Source: Phragmites australis | Taxonomy: Eukaryota; Streptophyta; Magnoliopsida; Poales; Poaceae | Length of the DNA: 64,000 nt | Assembly (NCBI RefSeq): GCF_958298935.1 | Contig: NC_084938.1 | Coordinates: 25,277,501 to 25,341,500, forward strand | Direction: 5' to 3' | In this document: positions 46,176 to 59,107 of the stretch, one piece after another | How positions within the stretch are numbered: the first letter of the stretch is position 1 | Layout: each line of letters opens with the position of its first letter | Position numbers and translations under genes: made by a program | Notes under the pieces: model-generated | What the model saw: only the letters and a program-made list of their open reading frames with translations | Told to the model about the DNA's origin: nothing | Databases searched by the model: none

Positions 46176-48721
46176 ATGGAAGATCCCTACTACACAAGCT
46201 TCCTCAAGAACCCCTACTACTACTACACAGCCTCCTTCCCCGCCACTCCCGCCGCCCACCTCCCTCCTCCCCTTCCGCCTTACACCACCCTCTACCCCAC
46301 CGTCGCCGCCGAGCCTCAGTACCCCGCCTGCTTCTTCCAGCAGCAGCCGCCTCTGCGTGACTCCCCTCCTTCCCCTCCGCTCCGAGAGGCGCTGCCCCTC
46401 CTCTCCCTGTCGCCCACGCGCGGCGCCTCTCGGCCGCATGTAGCGACGGACTCCAACGACGACGACGACTTCCTGCCCGAGGCAGGCGGCGGCGGCGGCG
46501 GCTCCGCAGAACCTACTGTGCGCGTGCCGCTCTTCGCCGACCTCAACCGCATGCCTTCCTGCTGCGACGGCAGCGACCCGATGGACGTGGAGGCCTGGGC
46601 GTCAACTGACGACGCCGCGGTCGCTCTGCGCATCGGCCTGCCAACGGCGCCGGGCATTGGCACGGAGACTGACCTCCTGTCCGCGCTCTCGGGCAGGGCT
46701 GGATGCAGCACCGAGGCCGAAGAGGAGGAGGAGGAGTGCAAGGTGGACACCGGCGCCAGCGACGGAGACGAGGTGGTGCCGTTAGGGTTCGCCTCGACGC
46801 CGATCGGGAGGCTGAACAAGGGGCAGTACTGGATCCCGACGCCGGCGCAGATCCTCATCGGACCCACCCAGTTCTCCTGCCCCGTCTGCTTCAAGACCTT
46901 CAACCGATACAACAACATGCAGGTCAGTGCCATGCTCATGCATGCATACATAGATCCAATTGCTCTTCTTGTTCTTGGCTTGCTGCTGTTCCTGTTCTTT
47001 GCCTACTAGTTTGATTCTTGGATTGATTGGTCATCATGTTAGCCGGTAAAGATGAGGTGGGCTAGCTTTGGAGCTAGTTGCATGCCATGAAACAGACTCA
47101 AGCTCAAAGGAGCTTGCACAGTGGCTGCCTTTTGTGTGATTGAACTAGACTGGCATGCCAGTGGCAGCCATGCATGAACATAAGCATCTTTATGCTTTTC
47201 TTGGGTGCTTGTCTTTTGGAGATTCATATGAGTGGTGATGTGGGTGCATTGGAGATCCCAGGGAAGATTACACCTTTGTTTGTCTCTTCATCTTAGAAGT
47301 ACTGATCCATCAGTTTACTTTCTAGACGTTGCCCAGTACTACTCCACTACCAGCCAGTGCTGATCACTCATGAGTCATGAGTCATGGCTCATGAGATTTG
47401 GCTAGATAGCTTTCATGGTTTGGAGAGCATAAGATTGTGTGGTATCATGGGCAGCTGCTGCATGGCAGTCTACTCGTGCACGCCTCCCAATAACACAAAG
47501 AGATCTGCAGTGTTCTTCCTGTAGCCAGCCAGCTACAGTGCCGCTCTGGCTGCTCTCTTTAAAGAAGCAACACCAGCAGTCCAGCACAAACGCACAAGCA
47601 AATGGCTAGCTACACTTACGAGCTACAATAGCTGGAGTAGAGCCCTCACTTTCAAAAGATCACTGCACCTCACGAATGTGCAGCTTCTCTGGTTGCAACT
47701 GATTACCACTTCTGCATGGAAAATGTCTGCTGGCTTTAGGTAGGCAGTAAAAACATAACAGGTTGAGCTCAAACAGGTCATGCTTTGGTCATACAACTCC
47801 AAGCTACATAGGAGTATAATTTCAAACATGCAGATACTCTTCTAAGTCTCATAAGTGGCTCAGCCTGCATTAATACTTCTTCCGGATATAAATACTTATC
47901 AGTTTGATTAAGATTCGATCAAAATTTTAAAATTTTAACTATTAATAACTTTCAAAATATTTAGTTTGAAAATATAAAAATTATATGTTTAGATTTGTTT
48001 TGAAAAATACTTTCAAAATATTATACTTTTATTAGATATTATTACTATATTCTAATAATAAATATTAGTTAAAGTTGTAAATCGAAGATGGTAAAAAATA
48101 AAAAATGATAAGTATTTATGATCAGGGAAAGTAATAATAACGAATGATATGTATGATATTTGCTCCCGTATACATTTTAACATCAATGTGGTCTTTTGTG
48201 CTCTACCTAAGTGAACTTAAGAACTAATCTTGCGTTCTTTTATAATATTGCAGATGCATATGTGGGGCCACGGGTCGCAGTACCGCAAGGGGCCGGAGTC
48301 GCTGCGCGGCGTGCAGCCGACGGCAATGCTGCGGCTGCCGTGCTACTGCTGCGCGCCGGGGTGCCGCAACAACATCGACCACCCGCGCGCGCGGCCGCTC
48401 AAGGACTTCCGGACGCTGCAGACGCACTACAAGCGCAAGCACGGGCTGAAGCCCTTCCTGTGCCGCAAGTGCGGCAAGGCCTTCGCCGTCAAGGGCGACT
48501 GGCGCACGCACGAGAAGAACTGCGGCAAGCTCTGGTACTGCCTCTGCGGCTCCGAGTTCAAGCACAAGCGCTCGCTCAAGGACCACGCGCGCGCCTTCGG
48601 CCACGGGCACGGCGCCTTCGGCTGCAACGTTGACGGCGCCGACGGTCTCGAGGACGACGACGAGGGCGCCGTCTCCGAGATCGAGCAGGACTGCGCCGGC
48701 GCCTGCAGGTCGGCGCGGTGA
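46176..48721 (+). CDS. WIP-type C2H2 zinc-finger transcription factor
   Basis: Two exons, 46176-46922 and 48254-48721, joined by a GT-AG intron in phase 0, give 404 residues. The first 210 or so are Pro/Ser/acid-rich ([17 protein letters not shown] at the start, an EEEEE run near 190). The diagnostic [18 protein letters not shown] box is at about 218-235. Zinc finger 1 is split by the intron (C235, C238, H251, H255). The conserved WIP C-terminus follows, with three more fingers ([13 protein letters not shown]...; [39 protein letters not shown]). Arabidopsis relatives (TT1, NTT, DOT5 type) are plant-specific nuclear regulators of seed coat, transmitting tract, vein or root patterning. Which paralogue this is cannot be decided here. 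The frame is intact and all Cys/His ligands I checked are present. Confidence 0.93.
47876..48131. mobile_element. Stowaway-like MITE in the WIP intron
   Basis: The left end cttcttccggatataaatac (followed by ttatca) and the right end, reverse-complemented (ctttccctgatcataaatac, followed by ttatca), form inverted repeats of about 26 bp. The element is flanked by TA on each side. It is AT-rich, 256 bp and non-coding, and ends about 120 bp before the 3' splice site. Confidence 0.7.
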
Positions 48722-49680
48722 TCGTCGATCTCACCGACCGAACATTCAACATCTCGTGCTTCTCTATGCTACGTGCCACATATAGATAGCTAGCGCAGTC
48801 TGTGTTGTTGTTCTTGTTAGTTGCTGTTGTGTTCTTGTGGACGGCGTCGTTGTTGCTTTTGCTCGAGTAGTTTGTTAGGGTTGTGTCGTGTGATCTCTTC
48901 TCTAGCTGGTAATTGTTAGTGCCGATCGAGACGACGACTCCAATGTTGGAATGTTGGACTGCTTGTTGGGGTGATCTCAATCGATCATACCTTATTAACT
49001 CATGAAAAAATTCCAAAAAAAATCATGAAAAAAGTATCTTCAGTTTCATGCTTTGCTTTCTTAAATCTCAATTGATCAAGCACATCTATTGGTCAAGTCA
49101 CTGTTGGTAACTAATTTTAGTCACGGTTAGACAAGAAATTGTGAGAAACTAAAAGAAATAACTGGTTAAATGGCTGGAAGCCGATATGGTAGAATGAATG
49201 ACTACGTACATGATGTTCACAAACCGAAATGGGAATTTTCCCCGATTCAGCTAATATATTGTCAGCTGCATGTATAACGGTGTAGCACAGTATTAATGGA
49301 GGGTGACGAACTGACAATCTACTGGATCTCCTTGGCATTGGCATGCATGCATCCAGTTCGTCTTTATTGATGTCATCTCTGCATGTGGAAAACTGTAACC
49401 CATCTTCCCTGTCCCAGTCAAGTTTCTCCTGTGGATCGACATGCCTCTCTCTGTGCAAACACATACACCAACCTAAGCAGGTTTTTATAGCCCTCCCTGC
49501 AGTAGGACATATGCTCCATACTCCAGGTTTGTATGCCCTGCAAAGACAAAGCAGAAAAGAAGCTGACAGAGATTGAGCTGTAGATATGATAAGTAGTACT
49601 GTCCCTAGTTAAAAAGACACTTCCAATCAAATGTTTTTTAATTTTTTTAAGACACACAGCTACATAAAAAGTTATTACTA
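48722..49680. other. 3' flank of the WIP gene
   Basis: The first 250 bases or so are probably the 3' UTR. No further gene is recognised. Confidence 0.4.
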
Positions 49681-49684
49681 CCAA

Positions 49685-50895
49685 CTAAAAATCGACAGTG
49701 ATGCTAATTTTAAACCGACTGTGATAATCTATGATTATCACTGTTAGCTTATGAATCAACTATGATAGTACGTGTCACAATCGATTCTAGTCTTGAACCG
49801 GCAATGATAATGATAGCATGTATCATTGCTAGTTCAAAACTAGAATTGATAGTGATAATCTATCTATATATGTAAAAATACTCTATCACAAACTATTTAG
49901 CATGAAAATCCATCTAAGTTTGATTTCAAACTTATAAACTTAGACGGAGACCTCATATCGAAATGTTCCAGATAGAGTATTTTATATGACAAAGTATCTA
50001 TTTTATATCTAAATGAATGGTGAAAACACAATTATCTTTAAGAAAATGTATTTTATACCGCTCATTTAGATGTGTCTATTGCCACAATCTAGTTTGAACG
50101 AATAGCAAAAACACAATCCATCTTCAACACATTTGTGTTTTTACCATTCATTTAGATCTACCTATCGCCACAATCATCTTCACACAACATTCGTGCGTGC
50201 AGTAGAGACGAAGAGAGAGAGGAGATGAGGAGATGTGGGAGAGGAGATGAGGAGATGGGGAGGGCACACAACCGCGTGTTGGCTACGATAGGCTCGGCGA
50301 AGGCGGACTCGGCCAGTGTGAGGTGAACATAGCTGGGAGGATGTTGAAGCCGGGCACCAGGGATAGAGGCGGTCGTAGTAGAGACGATGACTATCGCACC
50401 ATTTTGACCGTTATTACCCCTCGAGAGAGGCTTCGGGAGATTAGAAAGAAATGATATGGAGGTCGCTGAGGGAGACATGATGTATTTATAGAAGAATTAT
50501 CACTACTAGTTTGGAATACAAACCAGTAGTGATAATAATTAACATCGTCAATTCGTCTTTGTCAATTATTGCTCCATTGATTTAGATTATGAACCGGCAG
50601 TGATAAATATTATCATTGCCGGTTTGTAATACGAAATGGTTGAGATAAATATTATCACTGTCGGTTATTAAAGACACATATTTTTAGACGCGTCTTTTTA
50701 TAAACCGACGGTGATAAATATTATCACTAGCGGTAATTAAAGACATGTCATTTATGCACGTCTTTTGAAGAACCGACAATGGTAATTTGAATATCACTAC
50801 CGGTTCTTACTGGCTTAGTTTTTTATGTACGCCTAAAGTTTACGACCATGAATAATATATCAGTACCGGTTATTATTGAACCGGCGGTGAAAGGG
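49685..50895. mobile_element. Decayed CACTA-like subterminal-repeat block
   Basis: Subterminal words such as gaccgac(t/a)gtgataa, aaccggcagtgataa and atatcactaccggtt are repeated in both orientations at 49690-49860 and 50500-50890. A unique GC-richer centre lies at about 50190-50450. The style matches the CACTA element at 32984-36357, but intact CACTA termini are not found. Confidence 0.5.
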
Positions 50896-51110
50896 GACAT
50901 GGATCACCCTTTATGTGGCAATGACAATATCCAACTTGAACTTAGGGATATGAACTTTGTAAGAATATCATGTACAGAAAATAGTTCAATTCCCATAGTC
51001 TTCAGATTTTTGGTGTACACACATGTAAAACTGAGAAACCAAGTTGAAATGTGCATTAATTTATTTGTTATGAGTGATTGATAAGTGTGTTTTTTTGGTT
51101 TGATGATTTT

Positions 51111-51979
51111 TTAGATTGCATGGGTATTTGTCTCTAGGTCTAGGAAAATTATACATGTCGGATGATCCGGCATGGGGATCCTGTACACTCCGAATGTTCT
51201 AGCACTTTGAGGACACACGCCAAAGCATTTCAACTCTGAGGCGAAATTTAAAGTACACACCGGATGATACAACGATTGGTACTGTGAACGCCAGAGTAAT
51301 TCTTGTAAAAAGGTTGCAAACTCGAATCTGGTATACTTGAACTCGCCAGATGGTCCGGCGATGCTGTGTATGAACGTCGGAGTGATCGCCAGAGCAATTC
51401 TTGCAGAGGGAGTGCAAAACCGGGGCCTGGAGAAGTTGAACACGATGGATGTTCCAACGATGGGACAAAGAACACATCGAAGTATTTTGTGCAGAGAGTT
51501 TGCAAAACTTGTCAGTTTTACAAGTTGCACATATCGGATCGTCTGACGCTCAGGAGGTGTGCACGTCGGACCATCCGGCCTTTACGATTTCTCTTAGATG
51601 TGCTTTAATTGAGGATTTTTATTATTATGAACTAATCTATAATGGAATTAGAGATATGTGTTTGCTTGTCTAATATTGTGCAGGTGATGGATGCAACTTG
51701 GCAGCCTAAGACGGAATAATCGGGGTCAAGCGGGGTGCTTGGTGCCGGACGATCGAGGAGGCCGGGCAGAGTCAAGGATGATCTTAGTTATGCACATGAA
51801 AATCAAACAAAGCTTAGAAGGAAGGATAAAGATGGCGTGTTGACAAAGTAAAACAAAGGGAATGCCGGTGCAAGTGACAAAGCGGTCCGAGAGATCGAAA
51901 GCGGGAGAGACTTACTGGCGGTCAAGATTGCAAGATGAAGTATACATGTCGACATTAGAATGCTAGCTTGGGGTCAAAG
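51111..51979. repeat. Retroelement-derived repeat, copy 1
   Basis: 51327-51979 matches 52716-53369 in order and orientation, e.g. tatactt(g/a)aactcg(c/t)cagatgg, gggacaaagaacac, acgctcaggaggtgtgcacg and gaagtatac/ggagtatac, ending at gggtcaaag. Upstream, 51150-51330 contains further diverged partial units with the word gatgatccgg. Confidence 0.65.
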
Positions 51980-52705
51980 TGTCACACCCTGATTTTCAGG
52001 TTTCTCAAATTTCTAAAATTTTCAAAGATTAGATTATAGATTAAATAATTAGAATAGGATAAATCTTAATTTCTAAATTCAAATTTGAATTTGAATTAAG
52101 GATAGTAATTGATTGAGTGCATTCATGCTGAAAATAGGCATATAGATTTTCTTTTAATTTTTATTGGATTTTATTTGACCTCCTTTGGATTTATTTGAAT
52201 TTATATGAGTTAAATTTGATTTCCAAAATATCAAAATATTTTCATAAGCTTAAAATATTTTTATTGGCCTCTAAAGATTTTGAAGAGCTTGTTGAAATTT
52301 TCCTAGAATTTATAGGCTTTATTTGCTTTTTGTTTGAATTTTAGTGTTTTCTTCTTTTTGTAAAAATTCCCAAAACAAAACCCTACTCTTTAAAACACAG
52401 GCCAGTCCGGCTCAACCCTTTCTCTCTTTCGGCTGAGCCCATCCCGCTGGCCTCTCCCTCTCTTCTCCCCCACCTGCATCTAGGCCAAGCCGCCCGGTCT
52501 CCTCTCCTCGTTCTCCCTGCCTGGGCCCGACCGCCCGGCCTAGCTTGCCGCTCACTCCATCTCTCCCTCCTGGGCCGCATGCGTGCGCGCTCCTCAGCCC
52601 AGAGCCATGCTGCTCACACCTGATGGTGCCCCGCATAGATCCACCTTCACCTTGCATCATAGACACGTGGGCACATGCTCGTTGTCGTCTCCCTCTCAGA
52701 CTTCG
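51980..52705 (+). mobile_element. LTR-like insertion between the two repeat copies
   Basis: It begins TGTCACACCCTGA and has an AT-rich first half. A GC-rich, promoter/leader-like second half follows from about 52380 (ccctactctttaaaacacagg). This is the layout of some gypsy LTRs starting TGTCACACCC. The right terminus and target duplication are not clear. Confidence 0.4.
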
Positions 52706-53369
52706 GCTCTGTTATACTTAAACTCGTCAGATGGACTGGCGATGCTATGTATGAGCGCTGGGGTGATCGCCAGAGCAATTCTTGTAAAAAGAGTGCAAAA
52801 CCATGGTCTGGAGATGTTGAACGCGTCGGATGTTCTGGTGATGGGACAAAGAACACGTCGGAGCATTTTGTGTAGAGAGGTTGCAAAATTTGTCGGTTTG
52901 ACAAGTTGCACATGCTGGATGATCCGACGCTCAGGAGGTGTGCACGCCGAACCATCCAGCGTTCACGATTTCTCTGAGATGTTCTTTAACTAATGATTTT
53001 TTTTATTATAGACTAATCTATAATGGAATTGGATATATGTGTTTGTTTGTCTAATGTTGTGCATGTGATGGATACAACTTAGTGGCTGAAGATGGGATGA
53101 TCAGGGTCAAACGGAGTGCTTGGTGCTGGATGATCAAGGAGGTCAGATAGAGTTAAGGATGCTCCTAACTATGCACATGGAAATCAAGTAAAGCTTAGAA
53201 AGAAGGATGAAGACGACGTGTTGACAAAGTCAAGCGAAGAGGATATTGGTGCAAGTAATAAGGCGGCCCGAGGGTTCGAGAGCATGAGATACTTACCGGC
53301 GGTCAAGATCGCAAGACGGAGTATACGTGTCGATATTGGGATGCTTGCTTCGGGTCAAAGCAAGCAACA
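52706..53369. repeat. Retroelement-derived repeat, copy 2
   Basis: This is the second copy of the 51327-51979 repeat. It continues past gggtcaaag into caagcaacagtgagtcatg and a further roughly 450 bp, with a TATA-like ctacaaatagagg near 53608. That suggests this copy keeps its original downstream sequence. Confidence 0.6.
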
Positions 53370-55320
53370 GTGAGTCATGCTTTGAGAAGCGTGCGATACG
53401 GTTTCGTGATTTGAGCTCAAAACCGTGGAAGGGTGCAGTGCACCTGGCATCATCGCGAAGCTTACGTCGATGCAAAGCTAAGTCATGAAGGCATCACAGC
53501 TGTCCAATGAATGGAGGAGAAAATAGACTAAAATGTCGTCGATGTTAGGTACGAGTGTATTACAAGAGAAAGATATTTTGTAGAAAACTTAGGAATCAAA
53601 TAACTAGACCTACAAATAGAGGAGTGGGGCTATTAGAGATGTTAAACCAGCCACTTGAGCCCCTTAATCTAGCTATTTGAGAGCCTAGTGATATGTTTCA
53701 GAGGAGATAAGAGGACAAACTTAACATTTGTAATAGGTTAGAGCTTTTGTGAGAGAAAAATACTTTGTAGTCTGTCTAAATATGGCTGACCTTTGTGTTT
53801 AATGAAGTTAATTTTTTCGCATGAACTTATGTCCATCTCCTTCTAGTCTCTTTCTTTTGATTCTCTTACTTCTTTTGCAAGTTTTTCCTTTTTAGTTGTG
53901 ATTTTTGTTTTCTTTTTTGAGCTACAGTTTTTCACTCTTGTGAAGTTGATCTCTTTATTGGTAGATGTATAAAATAAATGTAAAATAGTACGAATTTGGG
54001 TTTTGCATTTTCTTGCATCTAAATCATTAACTTGGAGAGTTTCTTTCTCTAGTGTCTATCCTTTTAGATCAAAGTCTTTCTTACTTCAAGTTACAGTCTT
54101 TTATAGCTGTGACTCGTTGAGTTAGTTTCAATAAAATCTAATGTTCATATACAATTATGAGTCACTATTTCTTTTATGTCTTAATTATAACTTGTTTCTT
54201 TTCAAATTTTATTTCCGCTTGAGTTTTTAGGTGCGTTAGATAAAATAAAGAAAAATATCATCTGATTCGAAAGAATTTGATAAGTCATATTCACTACTTC
54301 TAATCATCATTCTAAGTTCTATAAACTCCTTGAATGTACGCATTATATATAATGCTTGTCGGATTCATTTACCTTTTCGGCTTCGACTTGTTTGCACCTC
54401 TTAATAATCCATATGTGTTGTGCACGATGATATCGATCTCGACTAATGTAACGTCGTAGTCCTTGTATATTATTGTTTCTATAGTGGATTATTGCCTGTA
54501 TGCGTATGAGGTTTCCCCCTTCAGGGTTTCTCTACTTCAAAGTGTGCCTCATGCGCCCTTGATTATCATCTCTTTCTACAATGCATTTTTCGCTGGATTG
54601 CGAAGTTTGTCTGAACATTCGCTTTATTTAGATATCCAATGATAAAACAGCCAGACCACTTGTATTATATGTACACAAATCTCGTCGATTTGCATATCCA
54701 CGGTGGACCATAATATTTTGAAAATCAGCTTTCATTCCTTCTGCTCAAAGATATATGCCATTTTGGAAATTGAACTGTTGGCTTAATTTAAAATTTGGCC
54801 ATTGATTTTTGTTAGAACACTTTAGCAAAGCAAGTATGACATCATAATATTACAAAAAAAAATCATAGCAATAAATCTTTCAAAATTATTTTTATAACTC
54901 TTATATTCCTTCATTTTGTATGTATTTTTTAAATATTGAAATATATTTATATCAACTTCTAAACACAGTCGTTTATTATTACAACAGTAAAGTGACATGT
55001 TGCCAGGTGGTCCATTCGCATGTGATTACATTTTGTGATGTCATAATCATTTTTTTTTCATTTCTAGTCTAACATATCTCTGCTAATACCTATGTTTTTG
55101 TTATTTGTCATCAGTTTTTTACTATAGTAATTTTAACTTTTCTTTTTTCTATAAAAAATTTATATCATTAAATTCGTCATGAAATGTAATTCATTAGTAT
55201 TGTATACTTTTAAATATTTATAAATTTTTTAAAAACAATATAAGATTACATTTTTTTAGTAAAAAAATTGTAACAAGTAAATTAAAATAGAGGTAATATT
55301 TAGAAATCCTTCATTTTTTT
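53370..55320. other. Continuation of the repeat, then AT-rich intergenic sequence
   Basis: 53370-53820 probably belongs to the same decayed retroelement. After that I see no gene or defined element. Confidence 0.35.
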
Positions 55321-56110
55321 AATTACCATGGGGTGGGCAGAGGGGGAAACTTGGGGGACTACAAACTGGCTGTTTGAAGGGTCACCTCAAAGGAACAATC
55401 CATCCATCAATCCTTCAATCAATCTACTATCACCCGTGTGGAAGTAGTATAGTTGCTGGGCTAGCTACGTACGCATCGCAGGTGGGAGCGTGTGAATAGA
55501 CCGTGGATACATTGGGGCATGACAGCCCAACAACGTGGCTTGGACTCCACACTTGCCGATCGTGCACTGCACTGTCCTTTTCTCCACCTCCGATGCCTTC
55601 CCTCTTCTGTCTATGTCGCCCCCCCTCCCCCATCTCTCTCTCCACCTCTATGGCATGCAGTACCTCTTCTCTCTCCCTCTCCCTCTGAGAGCCAACAACG
55701 CGTTGTATTGTACGTCGCAGTTAATTTCTGTGATCCGGTCAAGACTTGTCTAATCACCATCCAAATTCAATCCAATTCAGGCTTTGCCCTCAAAAGCTCA
55801 GCATAAATGTTATAGCTTGCTCCAATGAGATCGTCGTACATATCGGCCGTTTTGGTAACGTTATTTCAAATGAAGTCTGAAAAAATTCGTACTGAATGGC
55901 TGATGTGAAACATATGTAGTAGTAAACCATTTCTATGAGGCAGAGACACGATGGTAAAAGTAAAACTGAGCTTCACCAAGCCTACATATATGTGCTTGCA
56001 GGCAAGGGGCATCTCATTTCCCAACGCGCAAACTAGACATAGAGAAAATAGTGGCATATCTGCAACACAACCTCGAGGTCATTATCAACTCTCCCCCATC
56101 TGAAGGCATA
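55321..56110. other. Intergenic stretch with CT-rich tract
   Basis: A C/T-rich tract lies at 55565-55690. Open frames here are low complexity and show no recognised domain. Confidence 0.35.
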
Positions 56111-56117
56111 GTATTAG

Positions 56118-56376
56118 TAGTAATGGATATACTTTCAAAATAAATATTATTTTAGGTTACGTAAAATCAATTATTTTAAATTTTTGCTATAAATTATTTT
56201 TTATTGAGTTTGAATATTTGAAAATAACACGAGTAGATTTGTATCAGAAAGTATTTTTATAATAATATACTTTTGTTATATTTTATTAATATATTTAAAA
56301 AAATAGTAATTAAAATTATATTTTATGGGCCATGTCAATATTTAAAATGATACTTATTTTGGATTGGATGGAGTAT
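56118..56376. mobile_element. Stowaway-like MITE
   Basis: The right end, reverse-complemented (tactccatccaatccaaaat followed by aagta), is the classic Stowaway terminus. The left end (agtaatggatatactttcaa followed by aataaata) is a diverged partner. The element is AT-rich and non-coding. Confidence 0.6.
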
Positions 56377-56456
56377 TAATTAATAGGACACAAAAATGGG
56401 ACATCATGACATGTCCTTTCCTTAAGGACGTCTCTAACAATAACATCAACTAGTTA

Positions 56457-58194
56457 CACTACTTTAGAATAGGTATTTACAGATGGATTTTAAATCATAT
56501 CACAGACGATTATAGATTCTGTCTGTGCAAAAGTATCTATGATATCGAGCTTGTTACCTACAGTTTTAGAAATATATACAGTACACTTATACACAGACAG
56601 ATTTTCAGATAACCATCTGTTCATAGTAAGAGTCATAGATTGTGTTTGTTTAAACCCATCGGTGCATAGTAAGAGTCACGGATAATATTTGTTTAAACAC
56701 GTATGTGATTACTAAAAGTTAAAGATGAGTTTTATTTAAACCCGTCTATGTTAATTGTTACAGACGGATTTTTTTAAAAAAAATCGTCGGTGTCTCCCTT
56801 CCCCCCTATAAATAAATTAACTTCTTGGCTTGGGAGAAATGGTCACACAGATACATACTTTGTGATTCTCAAATTAAATATATTGACATATTATTCAGAA
56901 TATCGATCACACATTGTTTATAACATCGATCGTACATTATTCATAACATCGATCACATATTGTTCAAAACACAAAACACGGACATTCACATATATATCAC
57001 AAATGTTAAGAACATCACACATATGCAAATCACATATTGTTAAAAAAAAATAAACCTAACTAGCTATACATCAATGGTCGATTGACATCGTATTCCAAAA
57101 GGATGAAATAATTGACATCATAGTGCATCCGTCTTCCAAAAAGATGAAAAGCGATCGATAAACTTAAGTCGATCGACGTCGTCTTTCAAAAATATGAGAT
57201 GATAGACATCATCTTAGCCTCCTACATTTTAGCATAATGTAAACCTAAGCATCATCTTCAATTAGCAACTCGCAGTCATCCGGATCTAATTGCACCTTAA
57301 CTATCTCACAAATCAGCAAAAACTAGACTGTGTTGCTAACAAACTATTAACCATTATTCAGCAAGAAATGGATATTTCAAGCATGTCTTGCAGTTGACAA
57401 AAATATTGTCATTCTGACGAACAATAATGGAGAAATTTTCATCCGGTAGAACATAATGAAGAACGCAGTTAACAACGTACACAAGATCAACAGAGGGGGC
57501 CTTCACAGTAGTGAAGAAGAAGAATTCCACCAAATCGAAGTCGACGCTAAGCATCCGCATCGTCGAAGTCGCCATAAGGACAACCCCATCATGTCACCTC
57601 CTGAATGCCACAAATTTTTCCATTGTAGACTTATGACAAAAACAATGGTATGCCATCAGTTGCACAGATCGAAACAATAAAAATCTAACAAATTCTAACT
57701 AAACCGCGAAGATGGAGAGTGAAAGTGATTTAGCTCACACCGAGATCTCGCTTCTCCGATACTGATGGCGAGTGAGGACGCAGAACACTCCTCGCTTCTC
57801 AGTTTAGTTACACACTTGGATATGACGAGTGAGGAAAAAGAACAATTATTGTTGCTTTATATTGAGGGTTTGTATGTGCGAGAAGTCAAAATAGTCTGGG
57901 GAGACGAGCGATCAAATTTGAAAACCTTTAAATACATATGGGTGTTTATAAAATTCGTTTGTGTCTACCAGTTAGGCACGAACGAATCTTACAAGAAACC
58001 GTATATGACAATATCACAAATAGATTTTTTTTAAAAAAGTTTATAAAAACCGTCTGTGAGTCTATTCACGTATAGACGTCTTGCTTATTATAGACACGTC
58101 TGTTTTAGCAATTATCTGAGAATGTTTTGTTGGTGACGGATTCGAAGAAACCGTCTATGATATACCATATGCTATTAATGATTCTACGATAGTG
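56457..58194. mobile_element. CACTA-type non-autonomous element, 1738 bp (copy 1 of a family)
   Basis: The left end CACTACTTTAGAAT and the right end, reverse-complemented (CACTATCGTAGAATC), are flanked by TTA on both sides (56454-56456 and 58195-58197). Subterminal repeats contain acaga(c/t)gg / ccgtctgtga-type words at 56480-56790 and 58020-58180. The centre (about 57060-57780) matches the inverted copy at 59108-61045. No transposase is recognised. Confidence 0.75.
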
Positions 58195-58197
58195 TTA

Positions 58198-59107
58198 TAA
58201 GGTTGTTTATATCATATTTCAATCTACGTGAATGTGAGTTAATGCAAGGAGAGAGAAACGCTAGCTATTAATTAATAGTCAGGCTATTGCACACTCCAAG
58301 ATACATGCACTAATAATATCCTATTGCATATGGATCCTTATTAAATTTAGAGAGATTAGTGGTTCTATTGGAGAGATTATCTATTATGTTTATAGTTAGT
58401 AGTTGGCTATATTGTTGGACATGCCCTAATCACCCCAGCCTCAAGAGAGCATCAGACCTTTGTGCATGCACACATAAACAAGTTGATCTCGATCACATGT
58501 CCCGCTCACCGGCTACACGCCGTGCTTCTGAGAGAGATCCTACGATCGGTAGATGCCTCGAAAGTGCGACGTGCGTGTTGGAACGTGCACACAGATGCAC
58601 CAGCCGACACACATCCAATTCTTAAATTCTGCCCTGCGTGCGTGCGTGTTGTAGATTACTTCGGTTAATTAGTTATTAATTCTTCGGCCTGCTAAGAACA
58701 TCTGGGAGACCAGGAGAAGCAGAGGACTAAACAAGTGCCGCGTTGTCTCTCGCACGGCCTAACAGGGCTGGAACAACCTTGTCTCCCCTCACCATGTTCA
58801 CGAGGCACTTTTCGATTCTACGCTTTGCTCTCTCTCGTCGTATCAGGCATCTAACCCTAGCTAGCTAACCAGTTTTCTTAAAAAAACCTAGTTATAATAA
58901 CCCCAACAGCAGCTTGCTACTTTGCTAGAGAGAATCCCTCCGAGGCACGCCAAGGCCCTTTACAACGTTCGGGCAAGATTATATCGACCCTTATATATAT
59001 AATTCATCCCTTTCAAATGGGCCTAAGTTCTGCTTAATGCGTCTTTCAAAACAATAAAAAATCTGCTTAGTGGTACTAAATGCAAGCATCCACTGAGTGC
59101 AGTGCAC
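58198..59107. other. Spacer between the two CACTA copies
   Basis: No gene or RNA is recognised. Confidence 0.35.

Noticed and set aside
46316..46951. 211-codon minus-strand frame over WIP exon 1
   Set aside because: It is a shadow of the GC-rich coding exon, with low-complexity Ser/Pro/Arg content and no domain.
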